In this document: positions 1-6,223 of the stretch, in pieces | How positions within the stretch are numbered: position 1 is the first letter of the stretch | How the letters are laid out: every line of letters starts with the position of its first letter | Translations under genes and position numbers: made by a program | Assembly: GCA_031262005.1 (NCBI GenBank) | Contig: JAISIO010000067.1 | Location: forward strand, 1-7,199 | DNA: 7,199 nucleotides | DNA from: Bacteroidales bacterium | GTDB taxonomy: Bacteria; Bacteroidota; Bacteroidia; Bacteroidales; UBA1715 | Direction of reading: 5' to 3' | Notes under the pieces: generated by a model | Database searches by the model: none | Told to the model about the DNA's origin: nothing | Seen by the model: only the letters and a program-made list of their open reading frames with translations

Positions 1-4
1 AACG

Positions 5-214
5 ATGAATACCATTCATATTACGTTGAACGAAACAAAGTATGAATTGGCTACACCTATAAGTGTAGCCAATTTTATTACTTCGCTTGAATTGCCTACA
101 AAAGGGATTGCTCTTGCAATTAATTATGAAGTAATACCAAAGGAACAATGGGAAACAACACTACTTGCCGATGGTAATGAACTGATGTTGATACGCGCTG
201 TATCGGGAGGCTGA
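5..214 (+). CDS. thiS: ThiS, sulfur carrier protein for thiamine thiazole synthesis
   Basis: A small ubiquitin-fold sulfur carrier. In the known pathway its C-terminal glycine is adenylated by ThiF, converted to a thiocarboxylate, and gives its sulfur to ThiG for the thiazole ring. The 69-residue product has the usual ThiS length and ends in the diagnostic Gly-Gly (residues 68-69, preceded by AVS). The ATG at 5 is the only plausible start because just four bases lie before it in the window; a usual-length protein results, so the gene is probably complete. It leads a same-strand run of thiamine genes and ends 14 bases before the next start. Oddly, codons 14-24 lie within a perfect 12-bp inverted repeat (listed separately). 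The promoter, any TPP riboswitch and any upstream thi gene would be left of the window and cannot be assessed. Confidence 0.93.
   Translation: MNTIHITLNETKYELATPISVANFITSLELPTKGIALAINYEVIPKEQWETTLLADGNELMLIRAVSGG
45..74 (+). repeat. Perfect 12-bp inverted repeat (hairpin) inside thiS
   Basis: Positions 45-56 (AATTGGCTACAC) and 63-74 (GTGTAGCCAATT) are exact reverse complements separated by the 6-base loop CTATAA. The base right after the stem could add a G-U pair, and the sequence then runs TTATTA, so in RNA this resembles an intrinsic terminator with a weak U-tract. It sits about 40 bases inside the thiS reading frame, which stays open through it. Whether it acts in attenuation, RNA processing or not at all is unknown. 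Confidence 0.7.
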
Positions 215-228
215 GTTTTTAGTGACTA

Positions 229-840
229 ATGAAATTAATTGTTGTTAGTACCGAAACATTTTTTCCTCACGAAGTTGAGGCTCTTTGTGCGCTTTTCAAT
301 GCAGGATTGCAAACGTTTCATGTGCGCAAACCGTATTCTACAATTGACGAAATGAGAAGTTTTTTGCAAGAAATTCCAACAAAATTTCTTGACAGAATGG
401 TGTTACACGACCATTTTTTGTTAGTAAATGAGTTCGGATTAAAGGGCGTTCATTGTAATAGGCGAAATTTATTTCCACCTCACTCATCTCCACAAAGGAG
501 AGAATCCCTGCATATTAGTAAATCCTGTCATTCGTTGGCAGAGGTGTTAAATGCCTCATGCTATTGTAATTATGTGTTTCTTAGTCCTATTTTTGATAGT
601 ATTTCAAAACATGGTTACACAAAAGCCTTTTCGCACGAAGCATTGTTGTTGGCTCAACAAGAAGGAATTATCAATGAAAAAGTTATAGCACTTGGCGGAA
701 TTACGGTTGAAAATAAAGAACAAGTTGCGGAGTACGGATTTGGCGGAATTGCAATTGTAGGTGCTTTATGGAGAGATTTTGAAAAAACGGGAGATGTGCA
801 GAGATTGTTGCAACGATTTCAAAAATTTGTACATGAGTAG
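229..840 (+). CDS. Divergent ThiE/TenI-family protein (thiamine phosphate synthase-like)
   Basis: A TIM-barrel protein of the ThiE/TenI family, 203 residues, the usual length. Recognisable family positions are HVRK at 31-34 (QLRxK in ThiE), LHD at 59-61 (normally ND), GVH at 73-75, SCHS at 99-102, the LSPIFDSISK loop at 118-127 and the phosphate-binding ALGG at 154-157. Compared with classical ThiE several pyrophosphate and magnesium ligands are changed: Asn of the ND pair is His, the second Asp ligand after GVH is missing (CNRRN at 76-80), and the T-x-T-K loop reads S-I-S-K. A true thiE follows 59 bases later, so this copy more likely has another job. TenI-type thiazole tautomerase is the obvious candidate, because TenI belongs to this family and acts right after ThiG. 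A second, weak thiamine phosphate synthase is also possible. The segment at 81-97 (PPHSSPQRRE within it) looks longer than I expect for the family. Start ATG 229 begins the first barrel strand directly (KLIVVST). Confidence 0.8.
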   Translation: MKLIVVSTETFFPHEVEALCALFNAGLQTFHVRKPYSTIDEMRSFLQEIPTKFLDRMVLHDHFLLVNEFGLKGVHCNRRNLFPPHSSPQRRESLHISKSCHSLAEVLNASCYCNYVFLSPIFDSISKHGYTKAFSHEALLLAQQEGIINEKVIALGGITVENKEQVAEYGFGGIAIVGALWRDFEKTGDVQRLLQRFQKFVHE

Positions 841-899
841 GGTAGAATTGCACACGCCATCGAATAACAAAAACAATCACACAAAAGAAAAAACAATTG

Positions 900-1520
900 A
901 TGATGAACGGATTACTGTTTATAACACACCAAACGGAACTATATTCTTACTTAGAATCTGCCGAACTTGCACTGAGAGGCGGGTGTAAACACATACAATT
1001 GCGAATGAAAGACGCCTTATTACCGGAGGTTGAAAAAATGGCAACTATTGTAAAGGAACTATGCGATAGATATGGAGCATATTTTTATATCGACGACTAC
1101 GTGGGAATTTGTAAAAAAGTGAGAGCTTCCGGCGTACATCTCGGAAAAACAGATATGCAGCCTGCTGAGGCACGAACAATTTTAGGTCATGATTTTATAA
1201 TTGGCGGCACGGCGAATACCTTTGACGATATTGTAGCATTGCATAAAGCAGGCGTTGATTACATTGGCTTAGGACCATTTCGATTTACCGAAACAAAGAA
1301 AAATCTTAGTCCGATTTTAGGATTGGACGGATATACTGAAATTTTACGGAAATGTAAGGAACATACTATTCTTTTACCTATTTTCGCCATTGGGGGAATT
1401 ACAAAAAATGATATTCCCGAATTAATGAAAACAGGGATAGCTGGAATTGCATTATCCTCAACGATTTTGCAAGCCGAAAATCCGATAGACATGACCCAAG
1501 AAATAATACAAACGATGTAG
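900..1520 (+). CDS. thiE: ThiE, thiamine phosphate synthase
   Basis: Joins HMP pyrophosphate and thiazole phosphate to make thiamine monophosphate plus pyrophosphate. The 206-residue barrel keeps the ThiE landmarks: QLRMKD at 33-38 (Arg and Lys for pyrophosphate), DD at 65-66 in place of the usual ND, GVHLGKTD at 78-85 with the metal-binding Asp, the GTAN turn at 103-106, GLGPFRFTETKK at 123-134 carrying the T-x-T-K phosphate loop, AIGG at 163-166 and ALSS at 184-187. These are better conserved than in the paralogue upstream, so this is the likely catalytic copy. The start is uncertain among TTG 897, ATG 900 and ATG 903: TTG is least likely, and 903 would give the compact MNGLLFIT start. No Shine-Dalgarno is evident, only an A-rich leader (about 868-896). 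It lies 59 bases after the divergent paralogue and 71 bases before thiG. Confidence 0.93.
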   Translation: MMNGLLFITHQTELYSYLESAELALRGGCKHIQLRMKDALLPEVEKMATIVKELCDRYGAYFYIDDYVGICKKVRASGVHLGKTDMQPAEARTILGHDFIIGGTANTFDDIVALHKAGVDYIGLGPFRFTETKKNLSPILGLDGYTEILRKCKEHTILLPIFAIGGITKNDIPELMKTGIAGIALSSTILQAENPIDMTQEIIQTM

Positions 1521-1591
1521 GGGAGAATTTTTCGACCCGATAATGATAAAACACAGTCCGGAAATCGGAATACAAATAAATTTGACAGACA

Positions 1592-2359
1592 ATGAAAAAA
1601 CTAACAATAGCAGGTAAAGAATTTTCGTCGAGATTATTCTTAGGTACAGGCAAATTCAGTTCGCACGAAATAATGAGTAAAGCAATTGATGCATCGCAAA
1701 CAGAAATGGTTACGGCTGCTATGAAACGCTTGGACCCTACCAATGCCGATGATGATATGCTGATGCACATTCGCAAACCGAATATTCAACTTTTGCCCAA
1801 TACTTCGGGCGTGCGTACGGCAAAAGAGGCTGTTTTTGCAGCACAATTAGCTCGCGATGCTTTTGAAACCAATTGGTTGAAACTCGAAATTCACCCCGAT
1901 CCTCGCTATTTGTTGCCTGACCCTGTGGAAACTTTGAAGGCAACAGAGGCATTAGCAAAACTCGGTTTTGTAGTGTTGCCGTATATTCAAGCTGACCCGG
2001 TGTTGTGCAAATTATTAGAATCGGCAGGTGCGGCAACTGTTATGCCTTTGGGTGCACCTATTGGTAGCAACAAAGGGTTACGCACACGCGATTTGTTGGA
2101 AATAATTATAGAACAAAGCACTATTCCTGTGGTGGTGGATGCCGGAATTGGCGCACCGTCGCACGCTGCCGAAGCCATGGAAATGGGTGCTGATGCAGTG
2201 CTTGTAAATACAGCAATTGCAATCGTAAAAGACCCTATTGCTATGGCAGAAGCATTCGCTTTTGCCGTGAAAGCCGGACGGATAGCTTTTGAGGCGCAAT
2301 TGGCAGGGCAGCGCAATACTGCCGAAGCAAGTAGTCCTTTGACTGCGTTTTTGGGGTAG
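1592..2359 (+). CDS. thiG: ThiG, thiazole synthase
   Basis: Builds the thiazole phosphate ring from 1-deoxy-D-xylulose 5-phosphate, dehydroglycine and the sulfur held on ThiS thiocarboxylate. The 255-residue protein has the normal length and is easily recognised: FLGTGK at 16-21, LLPNTSG at 67-73, NWLKLE at 94-99 with Lys97 as the expected Schiff-base lysine, PLGAPIGSNKG at 152-162 and DAGIGAPSHA at 183-192, both phosphate-binding loops, then VLVNTAIA at 203-210. The ATG at 1592 fits the family start (MKKLTIAGKEF). It is the last gene of the plus-strand thiamine run and the substrate partner of thiS at the other end. Its usual partner for dehydroglycine (ThiH or ThiO) and ThiF are not downstream, because the next genes are on the opposite strand and unrelated. 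Confidence 0.97.
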   Translation: MKKLTIAGKEFSSRLFLGTGKFSSHEIMSKAIDASQTEMVTAAMKRLDPTNADDDMLMHIRKPNIQLLPNTSGVRTAKEAVFAAQLARDAFETNWLKLEIHPDPRYLLPDPVETLKATEALAKLGFVVLPYIQADPVLCKLLESAGAATVMPLGAPIGSNKGLRTRDLLEIIIEQSTIPVVVDAGIGAPSHAAEAMEMGADAVLVNTAIAIVKDPIAMAEAFAFAVKAGRIAFEAQLAGQRNTAEASSPLTAFLG

Positions 2360-2417
2360 TATGGAATTGTGTTTAATACAAAAATCCGATTAATCACATT
2401 CTATTGTGCTCAATTTT

Positions 2418-2433
2418 ATTGGTTGCAACCAAT
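2418..2433. repeat. Perfect 16-bp palindrome between convergent genes
   Basis: ATTGGTTGCAACCAAT is its own reverse complement. As RNA it gives a 6-bp stem with a TGCA loop, followed on the plus strand by a short T-rich stretch (ATTTTTAATT), so it could be a weak terminator for the thi genes. It could equally be a two-fold symmetric protein site; a related core, GGTTGTATCC, recurs at 2454-2463 inside the next hairpin. Its position between two gene ends argues against an operator. Confidence 0.45.
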
Positions 2434-2446
2434 ATTTTTAATTATC

Positions 2447-2491
2447 AATTGTCGGTTGTATCCAACAATTTTATTTTGTTTTTGTTTGTTT
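2447..2491 (+). terminator. Probable terminator of the thiamine gene run
   Basis: AATTGTCGG (2447-2455) pairs with CCAACAATT (2462-2470) across a 6-base loop, with one C-A mismatch, giving an 8-of-9 bp stem. A long T-rich stretch interrupted only by single A or G bases follows at 2471-2491. It lies 87 bases after the thiG stop. On the minus strand the stem is not followed by a T-tract, so it would not serve the converging gene. The stem is A/T-rich and therefore weak. Confidence 0.5.
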
Positions 2492-2518
2492 GAGTAAGCA
2501 AAAATAACTTTTTTTAAG

Positions 2519-3520
2519 CTACATTTCAAACGAAGATTTTTCCGGAACAAGTTTCTCAAAAGCCGCATTGATAGTGGCTTTTGTTTTTTCAAAATTCACA
2601 ATATCGTTGCTATCATTTATACAAAAGAGAGTGTATTTTTGTTTTTCAATATAATGAGCAATTTTTTTTGCATCTTTGTCGGAAATCCAATCGGACGTGG
2701 TGTCGGAAATTGAGTGAGGTTCAAAATTTCCTTGTAAAATTTGCTCATAACGCACCACCCATTGCATAATATCACTATACGAGCGGAAGCGATTTTTGCA
2801 TGTGCTGTCAAGCGTTTCAAATTCTTCGCGCCATAGTGTGTTGAATGTCGATTTTAAAAACGACATAGAAACATGAGGATTTCTCAGTCCGACACTGTTG
2901 ATGTAGGGTAGTAAGAATAAATTTTTAAAATTTGTTGCAAATCCATATTTATAGGTAAACCATTTGCTGAAATTTTGTTTCACGGCAGTTGTAAAGTTGT
3001 AGCGTTTGTGTAGTACGGCTATGCTATTAAGCACATAATGACCAAAAGGCAGTTGCGGATTAATAGGGGTAAATTGTGCGTAATCAACAGGTTTGTCATG
3101 TTTGAAAAATCGTGTCGGTTTACAAGGTTTTCCTATAAACATATCATCGTCGAACAACACAAAATGCTCGGCAAGGTCTTTAATTCTATGTAGATTTAGT
3201 GTGTTGGGAAATGTGCTGAACGAGGGTAAGTATTCAGCAGGAATAAAATCAGAATGTTTTACAATATTCAGTTTGGGAGCGTTGATATTAAGCCATTTGG
3301 GTATATGTCCCCACGTAACCAAATGAATTTTGCGTACCCAAGGCGCAAATTTTTCAACGCAACGAAACCAGTAGTGCAAATTGTCCCAATCTCGGGTACG
3401 GGCAATAGACATATCTATGCCTTTTTCGTCTTTGTAATATTTTTTATATTCATCTTGCCAAGCAGGGTCGTTGCCGTCAAGCCATGTTACTACAAAATCT
3501 ATGGGATAATTTTCCTGCAT
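2519..3520 (-). CDS. Stealth-family sugar-phosphate transferase (capsule-type phosphotransferase)
   Basis: A 333-residue Stealth-family protein. Known members transfer a sugar 1-phosphate from a nucleotide sugar onto a growing polymer, making phosphodiester-linked capsules; the family also includes animal GlcNAc-1-phosphotransferase. All four conserved regions are recognisable: CR1 at 6-21 (PIDFVVTWLDGNDPAW); CR2 from about 41 to 145, with DWDNLHYWFR at 44-53, KIHLVT at 64-69, HIPKWLN at 72-78 and the acidic FDDDMFIG at 123-130; CR3 at about 216-263, with RFRSYSD at 244-250; and CR4 near 299-304 (FCINDS). ATG 3520 places CR1 at the N-terminus as is usual. No signal peptide or membrane segment is seen, so it is probably cytoplasmic or peripheral. 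It starts 6 bases after the stop of the upstream dehydrogenase/cytidylyltransferase fusion, so the two are almost certainly co-transcribed. The donor is unknown. A nucleotide-activated polyol or sugar made by its neighbour is possible, though classical members use nucleotide sugars. Confidence 0.88.
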   Translation of the reverse strand: MQENYPIDFVVTWLDGNDPAWQDEYKKYYKDEKGIDMSIARTRDWDNLHYWFRCVEKFAPWVRKIHLVTWGHIPKWLNINAPKLNIVKHSDFIPAEYLPSFSTFPNTLNLHRIKDLAEHFVLFDDDMFIGKPCKPTRFFKHDKPVDYAQFTPINPQLPFGHYVLNSIAVLHKRYNFTTAVKQNFSKWFTYKYGFATNFKNLFLLPYINSVGLRNPHVSMSFLKSTFNTLWREEFETLDSTCKNRFRSYSDIMQWVVRYEQILQGNFEPHSISDTTSDWISDKDAKKIAHYIEKQKYTLFCINDSNDIVNFEKTKATINAAFEKLVPEKSSFEM

Positions 3521-3526
3521 ACCGTG

Positions 3527-4669
3527 CTATTTTATTTTCTCGTCTATCACTTTGCGCAACTGTGTGCTACTCGTTGTTTGCGTATAAGGGAAATAAATAA
3601 TTTTCACATCTTTACCTTTAAAAAAATCTTCGTAGCGATTAAATCGTTCACTGCCTTGGTAATCGCTGCCAACAAAAAGAAAATCGTAGGGAATCTCGGC
3701 GTATGTGTCAATATCTTCTTTATGTGATGGGACTACTTTGTCTACATATTTGATGTTTTTCACAATTTCAAAACGTTCTTCAAATGATATAAATACGTGT
3801 TTCCCTTTGTGTAGGGCATCTTTATGCACGCCCACCACCAAATAATCGCAGTATTCTTTCGCTCGTTTGAGCAAATTCAAATGCCCTATGTGAAATAAAT
3901 CAAACGTTCCGCTCAAATATCCTATTTTGAGTTGAGGTTTGCTGTTTTTTCTATCGGAATTATTCTTATAATCAAAACTTTGTAATCCAAATTCGTGAGG
4001 ATTTTCTTTGTATTTATTCAAAACGCTACCGTAAATTTCGTTGAACTGAGGAATAAACAAAGTTTGTTTTTGAAACATCTTTTCAATGATTTCCTGTGCC
4101 AATTTTTGTATTTGCACTAAATCATTTTCGCCACCATTGAACCGAGTTCCTGAAATGCTGCCCGGAGACACATTTAAGATTCGGTTACTTGTTCCGCTTC
4201 GTTCTAATTCAATATTGATGCTTTCAATAAAGCTGCATATAGCGGCTTTGGTTGCACCATAGAGTGCAAATAGGGGCGATGAAATCATTCCTGCAATGCT
4301 GCCCATTACAGCGCAATAAAAAGTATCTGTTGATAGAATTTTTGCATAGAAGAATTTGATAATTCGGCAAATCGCCTCGGCATTTACCGTAAAACTATTT
4401 GTAATTTCAGCATCAATAATGCTGGTAAATGGAGCAACTCGTCCGAAACCTGCGGTAATTATGAGTGTGTTTATATCAGCACATTGTTGTAAGACAGAAA
4501 TGTCAAATTGCAGCAAATTGTGTTGTATGAATACAATTTTATTCTCACAATCAAAATCAGGTTCCGATTTGTCGAGCACGAAGATTGTAGTATAGTTTTG
4601 TTGAAGCAATTGTTTTACCATTGCTGCCCCAATACCATTGCTTCCGCCTACTACTAATGCTGTTTTCAC
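3527..4669 (-). CDS. Fused short-chain dehydrogenase and TagD-like cytidylyltransferase
   Basis: One 380-residue chain with two enzyme domains. Residues 1 to about 225 are a short-chain dehydrogenase: GGSNGIG at 8-14 (NAD(P)-binding), ITAG at 71-74 (NNAG position), Ser124, and the catalytic YGATK with Tyr137 and Lys141, then SPGSISGT at 168-175. After a polar linker (about 226-247), residues 248-380 are a nucleotidyltransferase of the glycerol-3-phosphate cytidylyltransferase type: GTFDLFHIGH at 254-263 holding the HxGH motif, VGVHKD at 279-284, FEERFEIV at 296-303, FVGSDY at 332-337 and TTSST at 365-369, matching the family's second nucleotide-binding motif. The likely role is to reduce a keto-sugar phosphate to a polyol phosphate and activate it as a CDP-polyol. 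The idea is modelled on Bcs1/Acs1, which join an SDR to an IspD-type cytidylyltransferase in the opposite order; the substrate is not predictable here. The start is GTG at 4669, immediately before the Rossmann fold. No ATG, GTG or TTG lies in frame between it and an upstream stop, and the codon abuts an 8-bp repeat array. The Stealth gene follows after 6 bases. Confidence 0.88.
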   Translation of the reverse strand: MKTALVVGGSNGIGAAMVKQLLQQNYTTIFVLDKSEPDFDCENKIVFIQHNLLQFDISVLQQCADINTLIITAGFGRVAPFTSIIDAEITNSFTVNAEAICRIIKFFYAKILSTDTFYCAVMGSIAGMISSPLFALYGATKAAICSFIESINIELERSGTSNRILNVSPGSISGTRFNGGENDLVQIQKLAQEIIEKMFQKQTLFIPQFNEIYGSVLNKYKENPHEFGLQSFDYKNNSDRKNSKPQLKIGYLSGTFDLFHIGHLNLLKRAKEYCDYLVVGVHKDALHKGKHVFISFEERFEIVKNIKYVDKVVPSHKEDIDTYAEIPYDFLFVGSDYQGSERFNRYEDFFKGKDVKIIYFPYTQTTSSTQLRKVIDEKIK

Positions 4670-4713
4670 TGAATAACTGAATAATTGAATAATTGAATAA
4701 CTGAATAATTGAA
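4670..4713 (+). repeat. Tandem array of an 8-bp unit (TGAATAAY), about 5.5 copies
   Basis: Five units in a row read TGAATAAC or TGAATAAT (4670-4677, 4678-4685, 4686-4693, 4694-4701, 4702-4709), followed by a partial TGAA. The only variation is C or T at the eighth base. On the minus strand the array ends directly at the GTG start codon of the dehydrogenase/cytidylyltransferase gene, where a ribosome-binding site would normally lie. Copy-number change by strand slippage is conceivable. Confidence 0.85.
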
Positions 4714-4726
4714 GTGCTAAAGTTCC

Positions 4727-4758
4727 GTTATTCAGTCATTGTATTATTCGGTTATTGA
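4727..4758 (-). repeat. Second, facing array of the same 8-bp unit, about 4 degenerate copies
   Basis: Read on the minus strand from 4758 down, this gives TCAATAAC, CGAATAAT, ACAATGAC and TGAATAAC: four in-register, diverged copies of the unit that is tandemly repeated on the plus strand at 4670-4713. The two arrays face each other across a 13-base centre (4714-4726). The best pairing is CTGAATAAC (4669-4677) with GTTATTCAG (4727-4735), or an 8-bp stem of 4701-4708 with 4728-4735. The last unit ends at the base before the ahcY stop codon. It might fold in ahcY mRNA, but no T-tract follows, so an ordinary intrinsic terminator is not supported. Confidence 0.65.
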
Positions 4759-6192
4759 TTAATATCTATAATGCTCTGCTTTGTAAGGTCCTTCTACCGG
4801 CACTCCCAAGTAATCGGCTTGCGATTGTGAAAGTACGGTTAATTTCACACCGAGTTTTTCCAAATGCAGGCGAGCAACTTTTTCGTCAAGAATTTTTGGT
4901 AACGTATATACTTTGCTTTTGTAGTTACTATGATTTTGATGCAATTCAATTTGTGCAAGCACTTGATTGCTAAACGATGCCGACATTACAAAACTTGGGT
5001 GTCCGGTGGCGCAGCCCAAATTCAAAAGTCTGCCTTCGGCAAGAATCAGCACGCTGTGTCCGTCGGCAAATGTCCATTTATCGTATTGCGGTTTGATGTT
5101 TGTTTTTACAATTCCGGGCGTTTTTGCTAATTCTGCCATTTGAATTTCGTTGTCGAAATGACCAATGTTGCCTACAATTGCCATATTTTTCATACGGCTC
5201 ATGTGATTGGCGGTAATTATATCTTTATTGCCGGTGGTGGTTACGTAAATATCGCCATAGTCAAGCGTGTCTTCCACTGTCAAAACCTGATAGCCTTCCA
5301 TAGCAGCTTGCAGAGCACAAATAGGGTCGATTTCGGTAATAATTACCCGTGCTCCTTGTCCTTTGAGCGATTGTGCGCAGCCTTTGCCCACATCGCCGTA
5401 GCCGCATACTACGGCTACTTTGCCGGCAAGCATCACGTCTGAAGCGCGCATAATTCCGTCGGTTAAAGAGTGGCGACAGCCGTATAAATTGTCGAATTTT
5501 GATTTTGTAACCGAATCGTTTACGTTAATAGCAGGGAAGGGTAATAATCCTTTTTCAGCCATTTGGTACAAGCGGTGTACGCCGGTGGTGGTTTCTTCCG
5601 AAACTCCGTTGATTGCGGAACGTTTTTTTGTCCAACATTGCGGGTCGTGCGCCATTACTTTGCGGCATAAAGCCAAAAATACACCCCATTCTTCGCTATC
5701 GGTTGCAGGATTGAAATCGGGTACTCTACCTGCAGCTTCAAATTCAGCACCTTTTACTACAAGCATTGTGGCATCGCCGCCATCGTCGAGTATCAGGTTC
5801 GGACCTGTTCCGTCTACCCATGTAAGAGCTTGTTCAGTGCACCACCAGTATTCCTCTAAGGTTTCGCCTTTCCATGCAAATACGGGCGTTCCTTGCGGAT
5901 TGTCAATAGTTCCGTTTTTACCCACAACAACAGCCGCAGCAGCGTGGTCTTGCGTTGAAAATATATTACACGAAACCCAGCGCACGTCGGCACCAAGTTC
6001 TACAAGTGTTTCTATAAGAATAGCCGTTTGCACCGTCATGTGTAGCGAACCCATAATTTTGGCACCGGCTAATGGTTTTTTGCCACTGTATTCTTTGCGA
6101 ATTGCCATTAATCCAGGCATTTCAATTTCTGCTAAGTCAAGTTCTTTGCGCCCCCATTCGGCAAGGCTAATGTCTGCTATTTTAAAATCCAT
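4759..6192 (-). CDS. ahcY: Adenosylhomocysteinase (S-adenosylhomocysteine hydrolase)
   Basis: Reversibly splits S-adenosylhomocysteine into adenosine and homocysteine, which relieves product inhibition of methyltransferases; a cytoplasmic, NAD-dependent enzyme, tetrameric in studied members. From ATG 6192 the product is 477 residues, matching the long bacterial/plant form, which has an extra segment seen here at roughly 150-190. Landmarks: HMTVQTA at 51-57, the signature SCNIFSTQDHAAAA at 74-87, EETTTGVHRL at 199-208, FDNLYGCRHS at 233-242, the Rossmann loop CGYGDVGKG at 263-271, GNIGHFDNE at 341-349, and the C-terminal GPYKAEHYRY at 468-477 with the Lys and Tyr that reach into the neighbouring subunit's NAD site. 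ATG 6192 is chosen over an in-frame TTG at 6228: the extra 12 residues are not family-like and the TTG overlaps the likely promoter. It appears to stand alone; 89 bases of repeat-rich sequence separate it from the next minus-strand gene. Confidence 0.98.
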   Translation of the reverse strand: MDFKIADISLAEWGRKELDLAEIEMPGLMAIRKEYSGKKPLAGAKIMGSLHMTVQTAILIETLVELGADVRWVSCNIFSTQDHAAAAVVVGKNGTIDNPQGTPVFAWKGETLEEYWWCTEQALTWVDGTGPNLILDDGGDATMLVVKGAEFEAAGRVPDFNPATDSEEWGVFLALCRKVMAHDPQCWTKKRSAINGVSEETTTGVHRLYQMAEKGLLPFPAINVNDSVTKSKFDNLYGCRHSLTDGIMRASDVMLAGKVAVVCGYGDVGKGCAQSLKGQGARVIITEIDPICALQAAMEGYQVLTVEDTLDYGDIYVTTTGNKDIITANHMSRMKNMAIVGNIGHFDNEIQMAELAKTPGIVKTNIKPQYDKWTFADGHSVLILAEGRLLNLGCATGHPSFVMSASFSNQVLAQIELHQNHSNYKSKVYTLPKILDEKVARLHLEKLGVKLTVLSQSQADYLGVPVEGPYKAEHYRY

Positions 6193-6215
6193 GTTTTTTA
6201 ATGTTATTTGAACCG

Positions 6216-6223
6216 CAAAAATA
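6216..6223 (-). promoter_or_regulatory. Likely -7 promoter element of ahcY
   Basis: On the minus strand this reads TATTTTTG, a full match to the Bacteroidota -7 consensus TAnnTTTG, and would start transcription roughly 15-20 bases before the ATG at 6192. A TTTG at 6242-6239 (minus) is a possible -33 element, but it is only 15 bases away, shorter than usual. The leader is A-rich with no Shine-Dalgarno, typical of the phylum. Confidence 0.45.

Noticed and set aside
761..988. Plus-strand open frame bridging the divergent thiE-like gene and thiE
   Set aside because: It overlaps both real genes in another frame, and its translation is low in recognisable structure.
1577..1584. TAAATTTG matching TAnnTTTG before thiG
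   Set aside because: It ends only 7 bases before the ATG, would leave almost no leader, has no upstream TTG at a sensible distance, and lies in a same-strand gene run that likely shares one transcript.
2519..4669. Horizontal transfer of the two-gene module judged by base composition
   Set aside because: Rows I counted were A/T-rich (20 and 22 G+C of 60), but a row in the thiE-like gene is equally so (19 of 60). Composition therefore does not separate the module from its neighbours, although thiG and ahcY rows are richer (29 and 33 of 60).
4727..4758. Intrinsic terminator after ahcY
   Set aside because: The repeat arms can form a stem, but on the minus strand no T-run follows, and the stem is nearly all A/T.
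5420..6211. Long plus-strand open frame (263 codons) antisense to ahcY
   Set aside because: It mirrors strongly conserved ahcY coding sequence, its translation resembles no family I know, and antisense openness is common opposite conserved genes.
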